This document shows, piece after piece, positions 15,436 to 24,146 of a DNA stretch of 64,000 nt. Within the stretch, counting starts at the first letter, position 1; every line of letters begins with the position of its first letter. Source of the stretch: Terriglobia bacterium (GTDB lineage: Bacteria > Acidobacteriota > Terriglobia > Acidiferrales > UBA7541); the NCBI GenBank assembly GCA_020073375.1, contig JAIQFG010000006.1:1-64000 (forward strand), read 5' to 3'. The translations under genes were made by a program, and so were the position numbers. Below the pieces are notes generated by a model. It saw only the letters and a list, made by a program, of their open reading frames with translations. It was not told where the DNA came from and searched no databases.

Positions 15436-16725
15436 ATGATTCGGAAGAAATTGCTGGCTGGAATTTGTTTCGCGCTGATCGGGTTTACAGGGGCGCTTCA
15501 TGCCCAGACTGCGCCGCAGGTTGGCGTGCGCGCAGGACGGATGTTTGACAGCAAGACCGGACAATTTCTCAACAGGCAAGTGGTGCTGATCCAGGGCGAG
15601 CGGATCGTGGAAGTGGGGCCTGAGGATCAGGTGAAAATTCCGGCGGGCGCGCAGGTGATCGACCTCAGCGGCGCTTCCGTAATGCCGGGGCTGATCGACG
15701 CGCATACGCACATGTATGAAAGCCTCTCGGCGGGGCAGCGGGTCACAACTTCCAAGGAAGCCTGGACCATCATGGCCGTGAAGGACATGGCTGTTGATCT
15801 GCGGGCAGGATTTACGTCGGCGCGCGATTGCGCCACGCACGGCGAAGGCTATGGGGACGTGGACATCCGCAACGCCATCAATAAGGGAATCATCGAAGGC
15901 CCCCGGATGCAGGTTGCCACGCGCGGGATCGGCGGCGCCGGGTCGGATTACATCGGCGCGCCGGGAGTCAATTTGACCGGCGGGCAACAGACCATCAGCG
16001 GCGCGGCGCAAGCGCGCGCGGCGGTTCGCGACCAGGTCCGTTACGGCGCGGACTTGATCAAGATATTTCCGGCGGGCGGATATTCGTTCAGCGCCACGGG
16101 GCAATTGTTCGTGGAGCCCATGCTTACGCTGGAAGAGGTGCAGGCCATCGTGGATGAAGCGCACATTCACCACCGCCGCGTGGCCTCGCACGCCTACGGC
16201 GGAGATGGGCTCAAGTATTCCGTGCTCGCCGGTGTCGACACGGTCGAGCACGGCCAGGGGCTCGATGAATCCGAGCTCGCCATGATGAAGCAGAAAGGCA
16301 TTTATTGGGACGTGACCGGATATCGCTACTCGCTGCCGGAAATTGTCGCGAAAGACCGCAAGGACACCGGCGGGAAATACGATCTGCCATCGATATTTGC
16401 GAAAGCGTTTCAGAATGGGCTTTCCATGGGCGTCACCATGCTGTTCGGCAGCGGCGTCGACGGCGATCCGTACGCGCACGGCGACCAGTGGACTGAGTTT
16501 CAATGGCTGGTGGATCACGGCATGGCCGCGAACAAGGCGCTGCAGGCCGCCACTCTGGTGGACGCCGAGGCCATGGGGTGGCAAGACAGCATCGGTTCGC
16601 TCGAGAAGGGGAAATACGCCGACCTGGTGGCCGTTTCCGGTGATCCGCTGAAAGACATTTCCGAAATGAAGCGGGTTAAGTTTGTGATGAAGGGCGGAAA
16701 AGTGGTGAAGAACGAACTGAAGTGA
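15436..16725 (+). CDS. Secreted metal-dependent amidohydrolase (imidazolonepropionase/Xaa-Pro dipeptidase-like)
   Basis: The 429-residue product has a signal peptide (MIRKKLLAGICFALIGFTGA, then LHA-QT) and a full amidohydrolase barrel. The first metal motif is PGLIDAHTHMY (about residue 87). SHAYGGDGLKYSVLAGVDTVEHGQG follows in the middle, split here as SHAYGGDG and VDTVEHG. Near the end are LFGSGVDGD and GSLEKGKYADLVAVSGDPL, a hallmark of this group. GGAGGA 5 bases before ATG 15436 decides the start over the upstream in-frame GTG. Secreted members often hydrolyse proline dipeptides or cyclic amides; the substrate here is unknown. Confidence 0.85.
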   Translation: MIRKKLLAGICFALIGFTGALHAQTAPQVGVRAGRMFDSKTGQFLNRQVVLIQGERIVEVGPEDQVKIPAGAQVIDLSGASVMPGLIDAHTHMYESLSAGQRVTTSKEAWTIMAVKDMAVDLRAGFTSARDCATHGEGYGDVDIRNAINKGIIEGPRMQVATRGIGGAGSDYIGAPGVNLTGGQQTISGAAQARAAVRDQVRYGADLIKIFPAGGYSFSATGQLFVEPMLTLEEVQAIVDEAHIHHRRVASHAYGGDGLKYSVLAGVDTVEHGQGLDESELAMMKQKGIYWDVTGYRYSLPEIVAKDRKDTGGKYDLPSIFAKAFQNGLSMGVTMLFGSGVDGDPYAHGDQWTEFQWLVDHGMAANKALQAATLVDAEAMGWQDSIGSLEKGKYADLVAVSGDPLKDISEMKRVKFVMKGGKVVKNELK

Positions 16726-16742
16726 GATTGGACTTGGGTTCT

Positions 16743-16845
16743 AGTAGCACAGCCACTCTTGGCTGTGTGGGTTTGCAACATGAACAGGCGCCGGCGGGCG
16801 GACATCAATTGCAAAACCCACACAGCCAGGAGTGGCTGTGCTACT
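16743..16845. repeat. Family A palindromic element, paired hairpins
   Basis: The left hairpin GTAGCACAGCCACTCTTGGC... is followed by TGTGTGGGTTTGC. A spacer of about 35 bases separates it from the mirror-image copy ending GTGGCTGTGCTACT. The right arm supplies the stop codon of the minus-strand binding-protein gene. Confidence 0.85.
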
Positions 16846-17653
16846 TGGCGTTCGCCGGCTCGAGACCGCTCTTGCGGATCGCAGCGTAGGCTGCGGGCGA
16901 CGCCAGCCACTCGATCAGCGCCTTGGCCGCCTCGGGATGTTTTGAAGTTGCGGGAACGCCCGCGGCAAACACAGTGATCCTCTGCGCGCCCGGCGGCAGC
17001 GGCGCCACGATCTCGATGCCCTTCACGGGTTTCAACTCACTGATCTGCTGGAAACCGATCTCGAATTCCCCGGTCGCGACGACTCCGCCCACCGGATCGG
17101 CCGGAATCATTTTCGACTTGCCCTTGATCTGATCGGCGATCCCCAGCTTCGGAAATAATTCCGTGGAGAGATAAACGCCGCTGGCGCTATCGGAATACGC
17201 GATGGATTTTGCCGCCAGCAGCGTGCGCTTCAGCGCTTCCACCGAACTGATGTCCGGGTGGGGCGCACCGGCTTTGACGGCCAGGGCGATGTAGGATTTC
17301 ACCAGGTCAACGCGGCTATCCGCGCGGACCTTGCCTTTTTTGATGAGATCGTCCAGCGCGGGACCGGCCAGGATTACGACATCGATGTCCTCGCCGCGTT
17401 CCAGACGGTTCGGGATAGCGTCGTGCGTGGTTCCCATCGACGGCCCGAACATGGTCACGAGCTTGTTGTGCGTGGAGCTTTCGTATTGAGGAGCCAGTTG
17501 CTGATAGGCGGCCGTGAACCCGCCGGAGGTGGCGACCTTGATCTCGTCGGCGCGCGCCGATGCGGCGAGGAACAATGCGCAGGCCAGCGCCAGCGCCGCG
17601 AATCCGGCGAATTTCCCGCGGAATTTGCTTCTCAAGCTTTTCAGGGCCGCCAT
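16841..17653 (-). CDS. Periplasmic substrate-binding protein, ModA-like
   Basis: The 270-residue product has a signal peptide (FAALALACALFLAASARA-DE) and a type-2 periplasmic binding fold of the molybdate/ModA type: IKVATSGGFTAAYQQLAPQY, RGEDIDVVILAGPALDDL, VALAV-like IALAVKAGAPHPDIS, IAYSDSASGVYLS and a C-terminal KALIEWLASPAAYAAIRKSG. No permease or ATPase gene is adjacent, so it is an orphan; the ligand may be an anion or an organic acid. AAGGAA before ATG 17653 fixes the start. The TAG stop lies inside a family A repeat, so the last residues (LEPANAK) may have been set by the repeat's insertion. Confidence 0.8.
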   Translation of the reverse strand: MAALKSLRSKFRGKFAGFAALALACALFLAASARADEIKVATSGGFTAAYQQLAPQYESSTHNKLVTMFGPSMGTTHDAIPNRLERGEDIDVVILAGPALDDLIKKGKVRADSRVDLVKSYIALAVKAGAPHPDISSVEALKRTLLAAKSIAYSDSASGVYLSTELFPKLGIADQIKGKSKMIPADPVGGVVATGEFEIGFQQISELKPVKGIEIVAPLPPGAQRITVFAAGVPATSKHPEAAKALIEWLASPAAYAAIRKSGLEPANAK

Positions 17654-17762
17654 CGAATTCCTTTCCGTGCTTGTTTTCGCCCCCGGCAATCCGCCCTCAT
17701 TATTGTCCTTGCCCTCAATTCTCACAAGTGGCGTGACATTGAGGTTTGTGGGAAGTCTTGAG

Positions 17763-17864
17763 CAGCACAGGCACTCCTGCCTGTGTGAGTTTGCAGGCGA
17801 GCTGCAATATGCGGGCCTGATTGCAATCGCTAACCCCGCACTGGCAAGAGTGCCTGTGCCACTG
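17763..17864. repeat. Family A palindromic element, paired hairpins
   Basis: CAGCACAGGCACTCCTGCCTGTGTGAGTTTGC is recognisable as 17763-17795. The mirrored half CTGGCAAGAGTGCCTGTGCCA is at 17841-17864. It occupies the divergent space between the binding protein and the OFA transporter. Confidence 0.75.
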
Positions 17865-17967
17865 AAGGGCTCCACGATTTCACCGGCGAATATGTCGCTG
17901 AAAATCTGATAGGATACTGCCTCACAAAGCAAATCTTCGGGCAATGTAAGGAAAGGATCGGTCCAAG

Positions 17968-19224
17968 ATGAACCGATGGGTGCGGTTGATTGCCGCGGTG
18001 GTCGCGATGATCATGATCGCGAACCTGCAATACGCGTGGGCGCTTTTCGTGAAGCCGATTATCGCCGCCACGGGCTGGAAACTTTCCCAAGTCCAGCTGG
18101 GATTCACGCTGTTCATCGCCTTTGAAACCTGGATGATGCCCTTGTCGGGCTGGGTCATGGATCGCATCGGCCCCCGCGCGCTGGTTTCCGTTGCCGGGGT
18201 GCTTTGCGGAATCGGCTGGGCGGGATTGGGATACGCGAAAACGCTTCCGGAGTTGTACGTGCTGTATTCGATCGCGGGGATTGGAGCCTCCGTGGTATAT
18301 GGCGGGGCCACGACCGTCGGCCTGAAGTGGTTCCCGGACAAATTGGGGCTTACCTCGGGACTGATTGCCGCGGGATTCGGGTCAGGGGCGGCGCTGTTCG
18401 TGAAGCCCATGGCCTACGTGATTCGCGTGGAGGATTACCGGGCCGCATTCCTGTACACGGGAATCGCGATCGGGCTGGTGATACTTTTCGCCGCGCAATT
18501 GCTGATCAACCCGGATCCGAACGACCCGCAAATTGCGGGAAAGAAAAAAGTGAGCCGTTTCAAATTGCGCAGCCATGCGGAACAGTTCACCTCGTTTGAA
18601 ATGCTGCGGACCATGCAATTTTACGTGCTCTACGCGATGATGCTGATGATGGGAATTGGCGGGCTGATGGTGGTTGCGCAGGTGGGCTCGGTGGCCGACA
18701 CACTGGGCATCGGCCGGGTCGCCGTGATCACTCTCGCGCTCACGATTACACCGATCGCAAACGGTGGCGGGCGCATTTTCTGGGGCTGGGTCTCCGACCT
18801 CATCGGGCGCGAGCGGACGATGATCATCGCGTTCCTGCTGCAGGCGATTTCCCTGGTCAGCGTTCTGCGCGTGGGGCGCCACTCTCCGTTCGGATTTATC
18901 GCCTGCCTCACGATCGTGTTCTTCACCTACGGCGAGATTTATTCCATCTTCCCGGCGGCTTCGGCGGATTTTTTTGGCGGACGCAATGCCAGTTCCAATT
19001 ACAGCTTTCTCTATAGCTCCAAGGGAGTGGCCGCCATCATGGCGGGATGGATCGCGGCCTTGCTGTTTGAAAAAACGGGGAACTGGACGGTGGTGTTCTA
19101 CGGCAGCGCTACGCTGGCTTTTCTGGCCGCGCTGATGGCGGTTGGATTGATTGCCATGCCGCTGCCGAGCAAGGGAACCAACGCGGTTCCGGAACCGGCG
19201 GTGGCGAAGAGTTTGGATTCCTAA
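17968..19224 (+). CDS. MFS transporter, OFA (oxalate/formate antiporter-like) family
   Basis: The 418-residue protein has twelve predicted helices. The opening NLQYAWALFVKPI and TGWKLSQVQLGFTLFIAFET is characteristic of OFA-family carriers. DRIGPRALV and ATTVGLKWFPDKLGLTSGL are further family marks. RIFWGWVSDLIGRERTMIIA marks the second half. OFA proteins exchange small carboxylates such as oxalate for formate; related members import other organic acids. It is divergent from the orphan periplasmic binding protein, with a family A repeat between them. The exact substrate is not visible. Confidence 0.85.
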   Translation: MNRWVRLIAAVVAMIMIANLQYAWALFVKPIIAATGWKLSQVQLGFTLFIAFETWMMPLSGWVMDRIGPRALVSVAGVLCGIGWAGLGYAKTLPELYVLYSIAGIGASVVYGGATTVGLKWFPDKLGLTSGLIAAGFGSGAALFVKPMAYVIRVEDYRAAFLYTGIAIGLVILFAAQLLINPDPNDPQIAGKKKVSRFKLRSHAEQFTSFEMLRTMQFYVLYAMMLMMGIGGLMVVAQVGSVADTLGIGRVAVITLALTITPIANGGGRIFWGWVSDLIGRERTMIIAFLLQAISLVSVLRVGRHSPFGFIACLTIVFFTYGEIYSIFPAASADFFGGRNASSNYSFLYSSKGVAAIMAGWIAALLFEKTGNWTVVFYGSATLAFLAALMAVGLIAMPLPSKGTNAVPEPAVAKSLDS

Positions 19225-19264
19225 CGTGCGGGCTGCGAGCATCTCTGCCGGTACTCGCGCCCTT

Positions 19265-19338
19265 GGTAGCGCCGGCGTCTCGCCGGCATTTCTTTCCGCA
19301 CAAAAAAAACCAAAAATCGCCGGCGCGACGCCGGCGCC
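19265..19338. repeat. Family C palindromic element, paired hairpins
   Basis: GGTAGCGCCGGCGTCTCGCC-GGC and the mirrored GCCGGCGCGACGCCGGCGCC are separated by an A-rich spacer. The build matches family A but the core sequence is unrelated. It lies between two convergent transporter genes and may terminate both. Confidence 0.75.
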
Positions 19339-19346
19339 ATGAAACC

Positions 19347-20666
19347 TCACGCCGGAAGGCTTTTGCCTTTGGTCTCTTCACCCAACGGGACCAACGCCAG
19401 TCCCACGATGAACGCCAAGGCCATCATGGCCACTGGTATTCCGAATGTCTGGAAGTGGCGGATTCCCGCTCCCACCAGGAACGTGAATCCGGCGGCGACG
19501 AAGCGGCCGAGATTGGTGATGAAGGCAAACGCACTGGCGCGGCATTCGGTGCCGTACTGCTCCGGAAGCCAGAACGAATAGACGATGAAATTCGCCCCGC
19601 CCAGGCCCAGCAGCACCGAGCACACCAGGAACCAGGCGATCGCGTTCTGCTGCATGTAAAACACGCGCCCGAACGCCAGCCAGATTGCGAACATCATGAT
19701 CACGTAAAAAATCGCGAGCGTGGCGCGACGCCCCACGCGGTCCGCGATGAACGGCACGATCAGCGCGGCGAGAACGGTGGTAATTCCGAGCAGCGCCGTG
19801 GAGTACGACGCGAAACGCGCGCTTTCCTCGGCCGTTTTTCCGGCGCGCTCCGCGATGTAGGTCATCGCCGTGGGCGCGTACACCGATCCCGCCCACAAAC
19901 CGCACAAGGAAACGATCAGATACATGCAATTCACGATCGTCCTGCGCCGGTATTGCGCGGAAAAAAGTTTCAGGAACGCGCGGTGCATGGCCCATTCGCC
20001 GCCCAGTTCCTGCACTTTATTCTCCCAGCGCGCCGGCTCCTGCACGTTATTGCGGATCAACCCGATCAGCAGCGCCGGAACTCCGCCCAGCGCGAACATG
20101 TATCTCCACCCATAGCGGCTGCCGATGAAAATATTGGCGATGCCCGCGAGAAAAAATCCGATGTAGTAGCCCGTGTGCATCAGGGCCGCGCCCATGGTGC
20201 GCCGTTCCTCGGGCCAATCCTCGGCCACCAGGGCGGCGCCGATGGACCATTCCCCGCCGATTCCGACTCCCGCCATGAAACGAAAAACCGCCAGGCTCCA
20301 GATGCCCGTGGCAAACGCGGCCAGAAGCGTGAACAGCGAGAAGCAAAAAATACTGAACATCATGGTGCGCACGCGGCCGAAGCGGTCGGCGATCGGCCCC
20401 CAGACCAGCGCCGTGCCGTAGCCGATCAGGAACAGCGTGAAAAAAAGCCCGCCGTAGTAGCCGACGTTGGCGGTGGTCGCAGGAATTCCGGAACGCGGCA
20501 AAAGCTCGGTGAGCGCCGGCACCAGAACCAGCGAATAAATGAACGAATCCATGCCGTCCATGCTCCAGCCGCCCCAGGCGGCCCAGAAGCTGCGCACCTG
20601 ATTGCGCGTGAGTCGCGGCTTGCTGCGCGCAGGATTCTGCGCGGCAATCGTTTCCGGCGTTTCCAC
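19347..20666 (-). CDS. MFS transporter, metabolite:H+ symporter (sialate/aromatic acid-type)
   Basis: The 439-residue protein has twelve helices. The opening AAWGGWSMDGMDSFIYSLVL is typical of the sialate and aromatic-acid proton symporter groups of MFS. The loop motif GPIADRFGRVRTMMFS follows helix two, with GVGIGGEWSIGAALVAEDWP and RRTMGAALMHTGYYIGFFLA later. GTG 20666 is the likely start, with AGGAG six bases before it. The substrate is probably an organic acid or sugar acid. 20667-21013 (about 347 bp) has no gene or signal I can name. Confidence 0.85.
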   Translation of the reverse strand: METPETIAAQNPARSKPRLTRNQVRSFWAAWGGWSMDGMDSFIYSLVLVPALTELLPRSGIPATTANVGYYGGLFFTLFLIGYGTALVWGPIADRFGRVRTMMFSIFCFSLFTLLAAFATGIWSLAVFRFMAGVGIGGEWSIGAALVAEDWPEERRTMGAALMHTGYYIGFFLAGIANIFIGSRYGWRYMFALGGVPALLIGLIRNNVQEPARWENKVQELGGEWAMHRAFLKLFSAQYRRRTIVNCMYLIVSLCGLWAGSVYAPTAMTYIAERAGKTAEESARFASYSTALLGITTVLAALIVPFIADRVGRRATLAIFYVIMMFAIWLAFGRVFYMQQNAIAWFLVCSVLLGLGGANFIVYSFWLPEQYGTECRASAFAFITNLGRFVAAGFTFLVGAGIRHFQTFGIPVAMMALAFIVGLALVPLGEETKGKSLPA

Positions 20667-21013
20667 AAGCGTCTCCTGGGAACTGGAAAGAATGGAGTAT
20701 TGTACGTTAGGTTGTTTCCGGCGTGTCTGAGATTCCGGAAATTGATGCGCCAGGAAGCAAATTTGGCGCTACAAAAACCTGGACGGAGAATATGAAATGG
20801 GGAGAGCGCCCATTTTCCGGTGTGCCGCGCGTGGCGAGTGTCGTACTATGGCGCATGGCTCATGGCGGGGTGGAAATGGCCTGGGCCGGCTCGGTTTGAC
20901 GCCGAAGGCGCATCACCGTTTTTTCAAGCCATACTCTTGAAATCAAACTGTGCGGGTCATCCGACGGAACTATTGCGCCGCGTGCAAGAGAAAACCAATC
21001 TTTGGGGGGAGAC

Positions 21014-22147
21014 ATGTCAAAACCAGAATCCACACCTCTTGATCGCCGGGATTTCCTGAAAACGGCAGGCGGCGCGGCGGCCGCACTGGCCGCCGGCAGC
21101 TCGCTTGCGGGATTGGACGCGGTTGCCGCGCAGCCGCCCGCGGTGGACGCTTCCGGTGCCCCCGACAAATTACGCATCGACATCCACGGGCACATCTATC
21201 CCGAAAAATACCTCGACATGCTCGACAGCATGGGCGGAGGCGGCACCGGCACGCACATCGCGCGCATCGCGAAAGGCAGCGGCAACCCCGACGAGCTGGA
21301 GGCTCGCTTCCAGATGATGGACCGCGCCGGCGTGAAGATTCAGGTGCTCTCGCCTGCTCCGCAGCTTCCCTACTTTGAAAAAAAAGAATTGGCCGTCAAG
21401 GCATGCCGGTTCATCAATGACGCCTACGCCGAACACGTGCGCCGGCATCCCGACCGCTTCGTCGCCTACGTGACCACTCCCCTGCCGCACGTGGACGCGG
21501 CTCTCGAGGAAATGGCTCGCGGCCTCGATACGCTGGGCATGGTCGGCGTCACCATGGGCACCTCGGTGCTCACGCGGTCGGTGGCCGATCCGATGTTCGA
21601 TCCCTTCTGGGAAGAGATGAACCGCCGCGGCACAATCCTGTTTTTCCATCCGCACGGCCTGGGCGCGTGCTCATCGCTGGTGCAGCAGTACGACCTGACC
21701 TGGCCCATCGGAGCCGAGGTCGAGGACACCATGGTCGTCGGCCATCTGCTGGCCAAGCAGATTCCCAAGCGCTACCCGCGCGTGCGCATCATCGTGCCCC
21801 ATCTGGGCGGCGACATCAGCCTGCTGATGAACCGGATCAATAACCAGAAGATGCTGTTTCTCCCGGCCGATGCGGAAAAACCCAGCGTCACGGTCAAGCG
21901 CCTCTGGTATGACACCGTGTCCCACGCCTACGCGCCCGCGTTGCGCGTGGCCTGCGAGGCTTTGGGCTACGATCGTTTTCTGCTGGGCAGCGATTATCCC
22001 TACGAAACCGGAGAGATCTTCCAGCAATGCGTGGATTACGTGAAAGATCCCGGTGTGGGATTGACGCCCGATCAGGCGGAAGCCATCCTGGACCGCAACG
22101 CGCAAGCGCTCTTCCGCCTGGTACCCAAGGCGCCCGCTGCGAAGTAA
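21014..22147 (+). CDS. TAT-exported amidohydrolase (ACMSD-like metal-dependent hydrolase/decarboxylase)
   Basis: The 377-residue product begins with a twin-arginine signal (DRRDFLKTAGGAAAALAAGS). The domain is of the amidohydrolase_2 (ACMSD) type: RIDIHGHIYPEKYLDMLD gives the HxH metal motif. Then come MMDRAGVKIQVLSPAP, a central HPHGLGACSSL, IVPHLGGDI and LGSDYPYETGEI with the conserved Asp. These enzymes decarboxylate or hydrolyse aromatic and related acids; secreted members of this type are common but uncharacterised. GGGGAGA before ATG 21014 fixes the start. A strong bidirectional terminator follows. A tatA gene is present at 52.2 kb. Confidence 0.85.
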   Translation: MSKPESTPLDRRDFLKTAGGAAAALAAGSSLAGLDAVAAQPPAVDASGAPDKLRIDIHGHIYPEKYLDMLDSMGGGGTGTHIARIAKGSGNPDELEARFQMMDRAGVKIQVLSPAPQLPYFEKKELAVKACRFINDAYAEHVRRHPDRFVAYVTTPLPHVDAALEEMARGLDTLGMVGVTMGTSVLTRSVADPMFDPFWEEMNRRGTILFFHPHGLGACSSLVQQYDLTWPIGAEVEDTMVVGHLLAKQIPKRYPRVRIIVPHLGGDISLLMNRINNQKMLFLPADAEKPSVTVKRLWYDTVSHAYAPALRVACEALGYDRFLLGSDYPYETGEIFQQCVDYVKDPGVGLTPDQAEAILDRNAQALFRLVPKAPAAK

Positions 22148-22190
22148 CCGCGACGGCATTATCCAGCGTTCCAGAAAGCTTCAGTAAATC

Positions 22191-22219
22191 AAAACGCCCC
22201 GAAAATACCGGGGCGTTTT
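22191..22219. terminator. Bidirectional intrinsic terminator
   Basis: AAAACGCCCCG and CGGGGCGTTTT are perfect 11-bp arms around AAAATAC, with T-runs on both strands. It serves the amidohydrolase (+) and glnA (-). It is almost the same hairpin as at 25263-25296. Confidence 0.9.
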
Positions 22220-22274
22220 GCGTTGCATCCGCTTTTTCTTGGACTGGGGCTCGCCGTGTGAGGCGCGAGGAATT

Positions 22275-23699
22275 CTAAATATCGTAATAGAGATGGAACT
22301 CGTGCGGGTGCGGGCGCATGCGCACGGCGTCCGCTTCGTTTTTCTTTTTGTAGTTGATCCAGAGTTCGATGTAGTCCTCGGTGAAGACTCCGCCTTCGGT
22401 GAGGAACTTATGATCGTTGGCAAGTTCGCCGAGGGCTTCGTCCAGCGAGCCGGGCATCGAGGGAATTTTCGCGGCTTCCTCGGCGCTGAGGTCGAAGATG
22501 TCCGCGTCGAGCGGGTTGCCCGGATCGATCTTGTGCTTGATGCCGTCGAGGCCGGCCATGAGCATGGCCGAGAACGCGAGGTACGGATTGCACGAGGGGT
22601 CGGGCGGGCGGAACTCCAGGCGCTTGGCCTTGGGGCTTTCCGAATACACCGGAATGCGGACAGCGGCCGAGCGGTTGCGCTTGGAGTAGGCCAGGTTCAC
22701 GGGGGCCTCGTAGCCGGGCACCAGGCGTTTGTAGGAGTTCGTGCCGGGCGCGATGATCGCGGAGAGCGCGCGGGCGTGCTTGAGCAAACCGCCGGCGTAG
22801 TGCAGGGCCATTTGCGAAAGTCCCGCATAGCCGTCCCCGGCGAACAGAGGCTTGTTCTTCTTCCACAGCGACTGGTGGGTGTGCATGCCCGAGCCGTTGT
22901 CGGAAAAAATCGGCTTGGGCATGAACGTGGCGCTCTTTCCGGCTTTGGCGGCCACATTCTTGACGATGTATTTGTACTTCATCATGTTGTCGGCGGAGAG
23001 GAGCAGCGTGTTGAAGCGCAAATCGATTTCCGCCTGCCCTGCGGTGGCCACTTCGTGGTGATGGCACTCGACGTCCATGCCGATGGAGATCATTTTCAGG
23101 ACCATTTCCGTGCGCAAATCCTGATAGTGGTCGCTGGGCGGCACGGGGAAATAGCCTTCCTTATAACGCGTGCGGTAGCCCAGGTTCGGGCCGCCGGCGC
23201 CGTCGCCTTCGCGGCCGGAGTTCCATTTGCCTTCGTTCGAGTCGATAAAATAGAAGCCGTGCTGCGGGGCTGAGTCAAAGCGGATGCTGTCGAAGATGAA
23301 AAATTCCGCTTCGGCGCCGAAGAACGCCTTGTCGGCAAGGCCCGTGGAGGCCAGATAGGCTTCCGCGCGCTTGGCCACGTGGCGCGGGTCGCGGTGATAC
23401 GGTTTGTGGGAGAGCGGATCGGTGGCGTCCCCGATCATCACCAGCGTCGGCTCGGTGCGGAACGGGTCCATGAACGCCGTATTCGGGTCCGGGATCAGGA
23501 GCATGTCGGACTCATGAATCGAGGCCCATCCGCGGATCGAACTGGCGTCGAATCCGAATCCCTCATCAAAGGAATCCTCGGAAAGTTCGTCGATCGGGTA
23601 GCTGACGTGCTGCCAGATACCCGGGACATCGATGAAACGAAGGTCTAAAATTTTCGCGTTGTTTTTCGCTGCAAATGCAAGTACGCCTTTGGGGTCCAT
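22275..23699 (-). CDS. glnA: Glutamine synthetase type I
   Basis: The 474-residue protein is a full-length GSI that makes glutamine from glutamate, ammonia and ATP. Visible motifs are [82 protein letters not shown] and [20 protein letters not shown]. Where enteric enzymes have the adenylylated tyrosine (NLYDLPPEE), this one reads DIFDLSAEE: phenylalanine at about residue 402 (codon 22494-22496). GlnE-type adenylylation at that site is therefore not possible. AAGGAGA precedes the ATG. It is divergent from a type II glutamine synthetase gene 447 bp away. Confidence 0.95.
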   Translation of the reverse strand: MDPKGVLAFAAKNNAKILDLRFIDVPGIWQHVSYPIDELSEDSFDEGFGFDASSIRGWASIHESDMLLIPDPNTAFMDPFRTEPTLVMIGDATDPLSHKPYHRDPRHVAKRAEAYLASTGLADKAFFGAEAEFFIFDSIRFDSAPQHGFYFIDSNEGKWNSGREGDGAGGPNLGYRTRYKEGYFPVPPSDHYQDLRTEMVLKMISIGMDVECHHHEVATAGQAEIDLRFNTLLLSADNMMKYKYIVKNVAAKAGKSATFMPKPIFSDNGSGMHTHQSLWKKNKPLFAGDGYAGLSQMALHYAGGLLKHARALSAIIAPGTNSYKRLVPGYEAPVNLAYSKRNRSAAVRIPVYSESPKAKRLEFRPPDPSCNPYLAFSAMLMAGLDGIKHKIDPGNPLDADIFDLSAEEAAKIPSMPGSLDEALGELANDHKFLTEGGVFTEDYIELWINYKKKNEADAVRMRPHPHEFHLYYDI

Positions 23700-24065
23700 T
23701 CGCTCTCCTTATGGAACTAAGTGATTGGAGTGCAGGCCTACCAGCAACGGATGGCGGGAATGTATCGAAACTGGTGTCGAGGGTCAAGCAACCCTGGTTT
23801 AATATTTCAAATGCAGAGCATAAGCAATTCTTTATTCAATCTTTATGGCCCTTTCATTGACCCGCGACTGGTTACCCGCCGACCGCGATAATCACCCGTC
23901 TTCATGCCCCTGCGCGCATTTTCAGCGGATATTTTTCGCGCCCCCCACGAGTCCCTGGAATGAGCCATTTCATCCCCAAAACGGGTCCTGGGATCACCAT
24001 TTGAAAACCAGCCGAAAGATAACTTCGATTTGACGCGACGGGTGGGGCGCGATACTCTGCACGTT

Positions 24066-24095
24066 CGCCAAACGGGGGTCTCGGTCCGCTTGGCG
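24066..24095 (+). promoter_or_regulatory. Leader or operator hairpin upstream of glnII
   Basis: CGCCAAACGG and CCGCTTGGCG pair at 9 of 10 positions around a 10-base loop, 51 bases before the glnII start. It could be a repressor site or an mRNA leader structure. The rest of the 447-bp gap (23700-24146) shows no sigma54 or riboswitch signature. Confidence 0.35.
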
Positions 24096-24146
24096 CTGCC
24101 TGTGACCTAAATCTTTGGTTTTTATTAAGGAGATTCACCAAACATT

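Noticed and set aside
19263..20795. 510-codon frame on the plus strand
   Set aside because: It is antisense to the MFS transporter, begins in a repeat and is Arg/His/Gln-rich with no motif.
22218..23273. 351-codon frame on the plus strand
   Set aside because: It is antisense to glnA and starts inside its terminator.
23700..24146. Sigma54 promoter for glnA or glnII
   Set aside because: A GG-N10-GC pair with matching flanks was looked for (for example near 24044-24062) but spacing does not fit.
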